A stretch of 64,000 nucleotides of DNA from Enoplolaimus lenunculus (taxonomy: Eukaryota; Nematoda; Enoplea; Enoplida; Thoracostomopsidae), in contig JASANG010002985.1 in the NCBI GenBank assembly GCA_030248215.1, forward strand, positions 201,001 to 265,000, given 5' to 3'. A model generated the notes under the pieces. It did not search any database and was not told the DNA's origin. It saw only the letters and a program-made list of their open reading frames with translations. Below are positions 57,355 to 64,000 of this stretch, one piece after another. The translations under genes were made by a program, and so were the position numbers. Each line of letters begins with the position of its first letter. Positions within the stretch are counted from its first letter, which is position 1.

Positions 57355-57525
57355 GGGGGCCCGTAGCCAAGGGGCTAGGGGGGCTCAGCCCCTAATGGAA
57401 AAGCTTTTTGGCCCCCTCCTAGAATAGTATCAAACTTGCTTGTAAGTCATTGAAAACCCTTGTATGCCAATCCTGAAAAAGTTTCAGTCCTTTCCTAGCA
57501 AGGTGAGCTGGCTACGACCTATACA
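57355..57525. mobile_element. hAT-like family K element
   Basis: GGGCCCGTAGCCAAGGGGCT at the left and GAGCTGGCTACGAC at the right. Confidence 0.5.
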
Positions 57526-57618
57526 GACATCGTCAATGTTTTATTATTGTTGAACCACGTGGGCTCAAGTTATCGTGTTTTGAGAAAATGTGTTACTTTT
57601 CGGGGTGTCTGGATGCTG

Positions 57619-57804
57619 GACCCATTTTTTACCTTTAGGGCCGTCTCGGTTTCTGGTGGATCTGTAAACCAGTAGCTTTTAGATTTTAGACTACATTTTT
57701 TGCTTAGGCTTACGCTTACGATTTACACTTTATTCAACGCTTTAGGCTTCGGTTTAGGAATATGCTTAAATCTGCTGTTACGGCATTAAAAAGTAACATT
57801 GACC
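57619..57804 (+). mobile_element. MITE family B with target-site duplication
   Basis: GACCCATTTTTTACCTTTAG to AAAAGTAACATTGACC; flanks GGATGCTG and GGATGTTG (7 of 8). A B array fragment follows at 57845-57912. Confidence 0.8.
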
Positions 57805-58051
57805 GGATGTTGTGTGGGATATAAACTGAGTTGCGTTAAGCTTGTTTTACACCAATGATTAGACTTAGGCTTAGTTTCACACATCTTCGTACGCCTAGAA
57901 CTAGAAGTAACATTCGCGTTTGTTTGCAAGCAAAGCGTTCTGTGCAGTTTCTTACGCAATATTTGCTAATTGTGCAATATATTTGCAGCAGCATTTAACT
58001 TCAATTGCAAACTACAGAAAATTTTACCATGCAAATATGTATTTTAACTAA

Positions 58052-58440
58052 ATACTGTAGTGAGCTAAATAAGAGGAAGACTGATATTTATTTTGCCTCT
58101 GCAGCAGGACCCCCTGCAAGCTATTCGGTACCGGGATGTTATTTGTTTTATTCAAGCTTCAGTTATTTAGACAGCATACCTTTAACTTATGCCGACAATT
58201 TTCTGTGGATTAAGTTTGTTACTCTCGGAAATATACCTGTAATGCTTGTCTAATGTTTACAATGAATATAGGTAACATTATATACGTTTAGTAATGATTC
58301 GAATTCTATTTTGAACTTAATTTGGCACAGGCAGCATTTACACAATTTAATTTGAAGGTAATTGACACTTATGGACTAATTATTAATTTTGAACCGTATT
58401 CATTTACAGAATCATTTGGTTCAGGCTTACAACAGAGAAC
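58052..58440 (+). mobile_element. MITE family D, decayed right end
   Basis: TACTGTAGTGAGCTAAATAA start and interior blocks of 54387-54828; the right terminus is not recognisable. Confidence 0.6.
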
Positions 58441-58487
58441 CCGGTCGTATATTATAAATATCTCCACTCTGAGTTGGAAGTGACCCG

Positions 58488-59252
58488 AGACAAGACGCGG
58501 CGGGCCGCGGCTGGGCCCGGGACCACATTTTGAGACCGTGGGACTAAGCTTATCGCGGCCGGACCGCCAGTCTAAGTAAATCGCAGCAGTTGCCTATGCC
58601 AGAGCCTAAGCTATCATAGTGTTTAATATATTTGGCCATGTTAATAGCTTGTACATCGTTAACATGAGGACATTTTTGAAATCACATTTGATTCTCTTTG
58701 CTTTCGGTGGGATATATGGGTTGGCCAAACTTTATGCAGTTGGCTCCGAAACTGATTTCAAGGTAGTGGTGACATCAAAAAATCATTAAACGTTATCTTC
58801 AGTTTACAACAACAACCACCACCGGTAATGTACAATTATCCGGAGACTCATTGCGACAACCAGAGGCGGATCCAGGAATTTCAGACCGGGGGGCGAGGTA
58901 GCAAATGTTATGAAACGCAAAAATTGTAAAGTAGAACCCTTATCATTTGATAACCAAAAATATTCTGATAGGGAAAATTGCAAGATAAATAAATACCTTA
59001 TCATTTTATCACAAAAAATTTCTGGGGACAATTAGGGTCTTTATCTGTTTTTACAAAACATTTTCTGAGGGGGAAAATTGTAACGTAGGAGGGACCTTAC
59101 CATTTTATCACAAGCAACCACAACACCGTTTGTTTCATGTTTTGTTTTGTGCTGAAATTAGCGGGCCCGGGCCCATGTGGGCCAGGCCCGGGCCGAGGGT
59201 GGTAGCCCCAGGCCGGGCACAGGTCCTAAAATACGGGCCGGTTCCAACCCTG
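58488..59252 (+). mobile_element. hAT-like family G element with nested family H element
   Basis: Left part GCGGGCCGCGGCTGGGCCCG; right part GGGCCGGTTCCAACCCTGG. Shares about 250 bp with 12880-13100 including the leader-like ORF (58664-58789). A family H element (AGAGGCGGATCCAGGAATTT, GTAACGTAGGAGGGACC) is inserted at about 58862-59115. Confidence 0.65.
58664..58789 (+). CDS. signal-peptide-like ORF in second family G copy
   Basis: 41 codons: MRTFLKSHLILFAFGGIYGL ... GSETDFKVVVTSKNH. Counterpart of 12958-13104; the two copies keep equal length from the ATG to the shared TDFxVVVxSK despite small offset changes between. Confidence 0.35.
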   Translation: MRTFLKSHLILFAFGGIYGLAKLYAVGSETDFKVVVTSKNH

Positions 59253-59360
59253 GCCCCACCTTTTTGTTCGAGTCACTACACTAGTTTCGTTAAAACAAAT
59301 AAATGGACACTTTTGGTGTCATTGCATATTAAAAAAGTTTACTATCCCAACGTATATATG

Positions 59361-59486
59361 GCTTAGGCTTAGGCTTAGGCTTAGGCTTAGGCTTAGGCTT
59401 AGGCTTAGGCTTAGGCTTAGGCTTAGGCTTAGGCTTAGGCTTAGGCTTAGGCTTAGGCTTAGGTTTAGGCTTAGGCTTAGGCTTAG
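59361..59486 (+). repeat. pure (TTAGGC)n array, about 21 units
   Basis: Perfect TTAGGC hexamers with a single TTTAGGC-type variant near 59462. No MITE termini; flanked by ATATATGG and ATATATGTATATG. It matches the nematode telomere unit. Confidence 0.95.
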
Positions 59487-59499
59487 GATATATGTATAT

Positions 59500-60463
59500 G
59501 TAATATATCTATATATATATTCATCTTACGTCCATTCGCCCCAATGCAAAAAACTTAACACATAAAAGCGCTGGCTTAATGAATACCTTTCAACGAGCCG
59601 AAAATGCCATTTTATTTGTGCCCAGCAATCCGTGTTTTTGGTCTACCAATGTATTCACATTAATAGCTTATATTTTTTTAAAATTTTGTTGAAAAAAAAT
59701 TAAATTAAATCATTTTTACAAGGAAATCGCTATATTCAAGCATACTTACTTATATGCAGTAAACAAAACGGATTACGTGACCATTCTGAGTGTGAAAACT
59801 TACAAAAAACAAATAAAAGAGTATCTTAATTCATTTTAAAAGAACGAGACTGTGGTGTGAAAATTATACTTAAAAACGAGTGGAAAATATGAGTGAATAA
59901 AATTTTTGTCGGAGTTTTCTTTTTTGATATTTGTGTCAAAATAAGAAAAAAGTGAGGCTTTGTAGAGCTGCGACTGCGGTTGCTGCTTGTTAGTTTTGAG
60001 GCTAAGTTTGTTCGTGTAAAACGTTATACTTGCGTGTTATTTTACGCCAATTTTTAATACAAAAATTCTCAAACTATTTTGTGTAAAAAGCGCTTTTTGT
60101 TTCTTTTACTTTCTTCAACTTTAAAGTATTTTTAGCTAATTTTCAAGTTTCGCTTTTCTTGCGTTCGCTTTCAACCACAACACAAGCGTATACGCGTTGA
60201 AAATAGGTAATCGTATCTTCTCAAAATTCGCTCATTATTCGAGCAAGAAAGCACTTGAATTAGCATTAAAGAAATAACCATTTGGATCCTTGAGATGGTA
60301 ATCCTTTATATGAAATGGAGACCACTCGAAATGATATCGTAGCCCACATCCCTGCTTTCAGGTTTAAAACGAAGTCTATCAAATCAAAATTAAGCTCTTG
60401 TACACTTTCCTCGTCAAGCCTAGACGAAAATCTGAACCTAAAAACTAATTTACGCTTAAGCCT
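59500..60463. other. AT-rich stretch without recognisable gene
   Basis: No coding frame or known repeat; some T-rich and A-rich tracts around 59660-59900. Confidence 0.4.
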
Positions 60464-60717
60464 ATACTGTAAATTCGAATGAGTTGATTAATTAATTCAG
60501 CTAGTGAGTTGGTTATTTTTGAATTAATATCAGTAAACATTAACTCATTCTGAGTTGAGTTGATTTTCACTGTGCGTTGAGTTGACTCTGGGTTAGTTGA
60601 TTAATTAACTCAGAATGCATTGAATCGACTCAAAATTATGAGTTCTGATAGTCCTTACTCAGACTGATTGCTTCAACTCATTATGAGTTAAAATTAACTC
60701 ACTGAAATTTACAGTGT
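60464..60717. mobile_element. MITE family C
   Basis: TACTGTAAATTCGAATGAGT to CACTGAAATTTACAGTGTA, TA-flanked, AACTCA/TGAGTT interior. Confidence 0.8.
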
Positions 60718-60831
60718 AATTATAACTTTATATCAATATATGGATTTTTTGAAAACTGTTGTGGGTGAAAATGTGTTCACAAAACTCGAAAATTTCCTTT
60801 AAAATTTATGGTGGTGCTATACCTGTCGGAC

Positions 60832-60980
60832 GGCACCGTCCGACGACGTCCGTCGCAGTCCGTCACCGTCCGACACCATACGGATACGGTATCGTACGTG
60901 AGTTATACACGTACGATGCCGTACGGTGACGTACAGTAACCGACGGTGACGGACGTCATCAAAAGTATAGTGCCACCCTT
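60832..60980. mobile_element. CpG-rich foldback element, family I
   Basis: GGTGCTATACCTGTCGGACG and its inverted end AAAGTATAGTGCCACC, with CGTACGRTRCCGTACGG palindromes in the middle. Confidence 0.75.
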
Positions 60981-60999
60981 AATATGACAAGAATTTGGT

Positions 61000-62100
61000 A
61001 TTTATATTATTGCCAAAAAAATAAAAATTATAAGTTTTCAAATACCTCAAGGGCGTTCATCAAAGTTATAAATTTGAATTTTTTTACGCTTTGAAGTTTG
61101 ACAAAACAATTAATTTTTACATCTGGCAATCGACAAAGTTATAGAAAATGTGAAAAGTATAAGGATTTTTAGGAAAAAATTTGTTAGCAAACTGGTTAAC
61201 AAAATGTAAACATTAAGTATTGTTTTCATTAGTTATTTTTTAAGCATTTTTCCTTTTCATATATGTATATATACATATATATGTATATATACATATATAT
61301 GTTTGTATATATATCTTTTACAGAATACAGTTTTGTGAAAAACAGTAACATACATTGGGCTTTCAAACCCCGCTACAGGCTAAAATTTTAATATTAAAAT
61401 CTTCGTTAAATTTTCGCCTCATTTTTAACCGATTAATTTTGCAACTGGATTAAAAGACTTCTATGTTTGGAAAATTTTCCTTGCATTCTGTACGAATATT
61501 TTCTGGTTGCGGGCCTGGAATTTATGTTCGAAATGTTTTTCGTTGAAAAAAATGTTTTAGCAAACCTCGCTTATTGTCGTAGTGCATTTTTTGCGAGTTT
61601 CCAAATTTTTGTCTCAAATTTAATAGAATTTTTACTGCTCTGAAAAAGAAATAGCGAGCATAAATTTTACCGGCGCTTAAAAACGTAGTCGCAAAAGTGT
61701 TTGCAGCAGTGGTTTTAGACGCATTTGATTGCAGTAACAAATATATTACTTTGGAATATAACAAAATTGCTATCTATCACAGTCAGGTTTAGTCGTTTTT
61801 TGCTTGAATTTTACAAAAGTTAATGTGTAGCAAAAAAGTGAAAGTTTTGTGGCTAATTTTGAGAATTTTAACTTTATTTTTTCTAGAATTTAAATTATTT
61901 TCCAATTCGAAGCATTATACTTATATATATTTATATATATATTTATATATTAAGATTCCAACAGGAATTAAACCTTGCCTCAACAGGAACAGAAACTGAA
62001 TCGCATTACAGGAACCGGAACAGGAATCGGAATTTGAAATAATTTTCGCCACCGAATTTTACTGCTGTACTTTTTAGAAAAGTTGCCAAACAATTGCTAA
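61000..62100. other. AT-rich stretch; microsatellite at 61258-61318
   Basis: ATATATGTATATATACATAT repeats at 61258-61318 and ATATATATTTATATA at 61923-61950. AGGAACAGAAACTGAATCGC-type sequence at 61955-62045 may be a decayed hAT-like end. No gene recognised. Confidence 0.5.
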
Positions 62101-62116
62101 GCGTGAGTTTTCAGCT

Positions 62117-62279
62117 ATTTCGTCGTCAAATTTTACAAAAACACATCAGGGACAGTCTAAACGCTAACTCTGACAAATTGACTTATGTAAAATTGATATG
62201 GCTGTCGCCGACACAAATTTTAACTTTGGATAAACTAAAATTAATAACAACGGATACGGTTTTTTATTTGCAAATTTAA
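62117..62279 (+). CDS. possible last exon
   Basis: Acceptor GTGAGTTTTCAG, then LFRRQILQKHIRDSLNANSD, KLTYVKLIW and on to a stop at 62279. Helical, coding-like, but no partner exon. Confidence 0.25.
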
Positions 62280-62404
62280 ACGCGATGGTGTGGGTATGGA
62301 CGTCTTTAAATCCAATTCTTTGCCGCATGAATACTTTAAATTCGAAATTCTCAAAATTTAAAAGAACACACGGATCTGAGTATCTTTTCCGGCCGACACG
62401 TTAA

Positions 62405-62545
62405 CCAGCTCACCTGGTTAGAGGTTAAAAAAATTTTCCGGACGGGCATACCAGGATTTTCAACGGATTCCAATCAAATTTGAAAATTTTCAAGGAGGGT
62501 CAAAATATTTCGCAGGGTGGGGCTTAGCCCCCCAAATTTAACCAA
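62405..62545. mobile_element. hAT-like family K fragment
   Basis: TTTTCCGGACGGGCATACCA, TTTGAAAATTTTCAAGGAGG and GGGGCTTAGCCCCCC. Confidence 0.45.
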
Positions 62546-62979
62546 TTATACTTAACAGAAGTCAACAATGTTGTTACTTGCATTCGAAAGTCTTCTTACA
62601 TTTTGCCATGAACGGTGTTTACGTTTACCTATTTTACTGAGTCATGCTTGTAAAAATTTTAAGCAAATTTTGTCAACACCTTAGTCATGCTGGGTTAGAA
62701 ATAAAACGAAAACATCACCCACCCACGCAAATTTAGAATGACATCTCAGAGTAAAGTCTGAAAAAATTACATCTGGCCCAATCTTCGAACCAGAAATTAG
62801 AAAGTTAGTTTCTGATCAGATATGTTTAAGGACAACCTGATAATATCCCTTAAACCTAAAGTTTCACGCTATTTATATCAGATTCCTACCAAATTTCAAA
62901 TTCTGAACAGTTACCTCTGGACACAATAATACCCTGCTTAAGTACGGATGGCATGGAGTATAAATTCGTAATTTATTTA
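62546..62979. other. stretch without clear gene
   Basis: A minus-strand frame near 62950-62873 (HPYLSRVLLCPEVTVQNLKF) contains a donor-like AGAG|GTAACT but has no other support. Confidence 0.25.
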
Positions 62980-62981
62980 TG

Positions 62982-63268
62982 CGCCGTTCACAATAACAAA
63001 TTTGGCTTGGGTAAAAAATGTTATAAGGTAGGGTTAACGAGTGGCAAATGTGAACTTTGACACTCGTCAAGCCTACCCCAACAATGTTTCCGTTAACCCT
63101 ATCCTAACGTGTGATACAAAGTTCTCTACGACACGATGTTAGGGTAGGGTTAACAAAAATACATGTTACGGTAAGGTTACCGAATAGCAAATTTCAAATT
63201 TGCCGCTCGTCAACCGTACCCTATGACATATAATTTGTGCCCAAGCAAAATTTTTTATTGTGAACATC
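62982..63268. mobile_element. foldback MITE with arms of about 70 bp
   Basis: GTTCACAATAACAAATTTGG and GGTAGGGTTAACGAGTGGCA on the left pair with AATTTTTTATTGTGAAC and CGCTCGTCAACCGTACCC on the right. Further AACCCTA/TAGGGTT repeats lie inside. Confidence 0.75.
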
Positions 63269-63519
63269 GCGTTTAGTTTTGTTAAAAATAAAAAATTACA
63301 ATTTTCCTAAAAAATTAAGAAACTTTTTTTCTCACTGTTTCCGCATAACAGATATTTTTAATCTTTAAGATGGCAATTTCAAAATTCATTGCTTAGCTGT
63401 AAAATAACGCTAGTGTAAAAATGCATCCACGTTATATTCACACATTGCGTTTATTCACAGCATAGCAATGTCTCACCATCGTTTAATCTTGAATGAATTT
63501 TGTGCAATTTTCACAATTC

Positions 63520-63730
63520 GGTAGCTATGTAATTTGTTTAAATATTGCAAAAACGTAGCTATGACTTACCAAACATAACGTTTACATAGCTAACGTTATA
63601 TTGCGTTTAAACAAAAATTACATAGCTACTGTCGGAAGACAACACAACGCTTGCGCGTTATGTTTCTTTCGACAGTAGCAAATGCATAGCTATCAATTGT
63701 CTTCGAGAGTGTATAATATTGCTTAAACCT
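63520..63730. mobile_element. inverted-repeat element (GGTAGCTATGTAAT ends)
   Basis: GGTAGCTATGTAATTTGTTT pairs with AAACAAAAATTACATAGCTA; inner copies of CATAGCTA; followed by a hairpin CTGTCGGAAGA / TCTTTCGACAG. Confidence 0.6.
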
Positions 63731-63850
63731 TTTTTGACGAGCGAACCAGAAAATTTGTTAAACGTCTAGGATCCATAAGGTTATTCTAAAGCCGGTTAAA
63801 GTACCTTTTACCTGGTCTGTGCTATTTTTTGACATATCCCCCTAACTCCT

Positions 63851-63974
63851 AGAACAGTAGCTATGTAATATTTTGTGTTAAAATGCATTACGCAGTGACT
63901 TTACTGTGCCATATGGTTGCAAAAGTGTTTTACACTTTATGCAACTTGTATCGCACAGTTAAAGTCGCTGTTCT
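63851..63974. repeat. long imperfect hairpin
   Basis: CAGTGACTTTACTGTGCCAT ... TTGCAAAAGTG pairs with CACTTTATGCAACTTGTATC ... AAAGTCGCTG across a five-base loop, about 36 bp of stem. Outer AGAACAG (63851) and CTGTTCT (63968) are also inverted. Confidence 0.7.
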
Positions 63975-64000
63975 CAAGCGAAGATTTCGCTAAATGTTGT

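Noticed and set aside
59130-59366. 78-codon plus frame running into the TTAGGC array
   Set aside because: It covers the right end of family G and simple sequence; no coding features.

Overview
The window is nuclear DNA of an intron-bearing eukaryote, most likely an animal. It is AT-rich, has spliced genes with GT..AG introns of about 0.2 to 2.5 kb, and roughly half or more of it is short non-autonomous DNA transposons, tRNA-derived SINEs and minisatellites. The hexamer TTAGGC (the nematode-type telomere unit) recurs everywhere. This alone does not fix the lineage, and I leave the organism undetermined. I saw no reverse transcriptase, transposase, bacterial operon or CRISPR array.

Genes. (1) 726-9618, minus: MCM10, the replication-initiation factor. 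Thirteen frame-consistent coding exons give the first 628 residues; the 3' exons lie left of the window or were not found in 1-725. (2) 14181-21252, minus: a complete six-exon gene for a 405-residue protein with a signal peptide and a GPI-anchor-like tail. It has enzyme-like motifs, but I cannot name the family. (3) 28033-30250, plus: a two-exon gene for a secreted, helical, Ala/Asp/Arg-rich protein of about 455 residues. (4) 32150-32721, minus: the last exon of a probably secreted glycoprotein whose 5' exons I could not find. (5) 36332-36893, plus: the last two exons of a small membrane or secreted protein, split by a hAT-like insertion that appears to act as an intron. Several weaker exon candidates lie between 43 and 63 kb.

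Repeats. Two related MITE families dominate. Family A ends in GGCCCATGTAAAGATCAGGG and family B in GGCCCATGTTACTTTTAGGG. Both make 8-bp target-site duplications and both carry internal TTAGGC-like arrays. At least 20 A copies and 10 B copies are present. A pure array of about 21 TTAGGC units lies at 59361-59486. Others are TA-flanked MITEs (families C, D, J, L), hAT-like elements with CAGGG or CAGTG termini (G, H, K, O, P, Q), foldback elements (I and others), two SINE families, and many nested insertions and local tandem duplications.

Regional layout: 0-10 kb MCM10 with light repeat load; 10-14 kb repeats; 14-21 kb the GPI-anchored gene with introns full of nested elements; 21-28 kb repeats; 28-33 kb genes 3 and 4; 34-37 kb repeats around gene 5; 37-64 kb almost entirely repeats with scattered exon candidates. 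Family letters are my own labels, and all gene models were deduced by eye from splice sites and reading phase.
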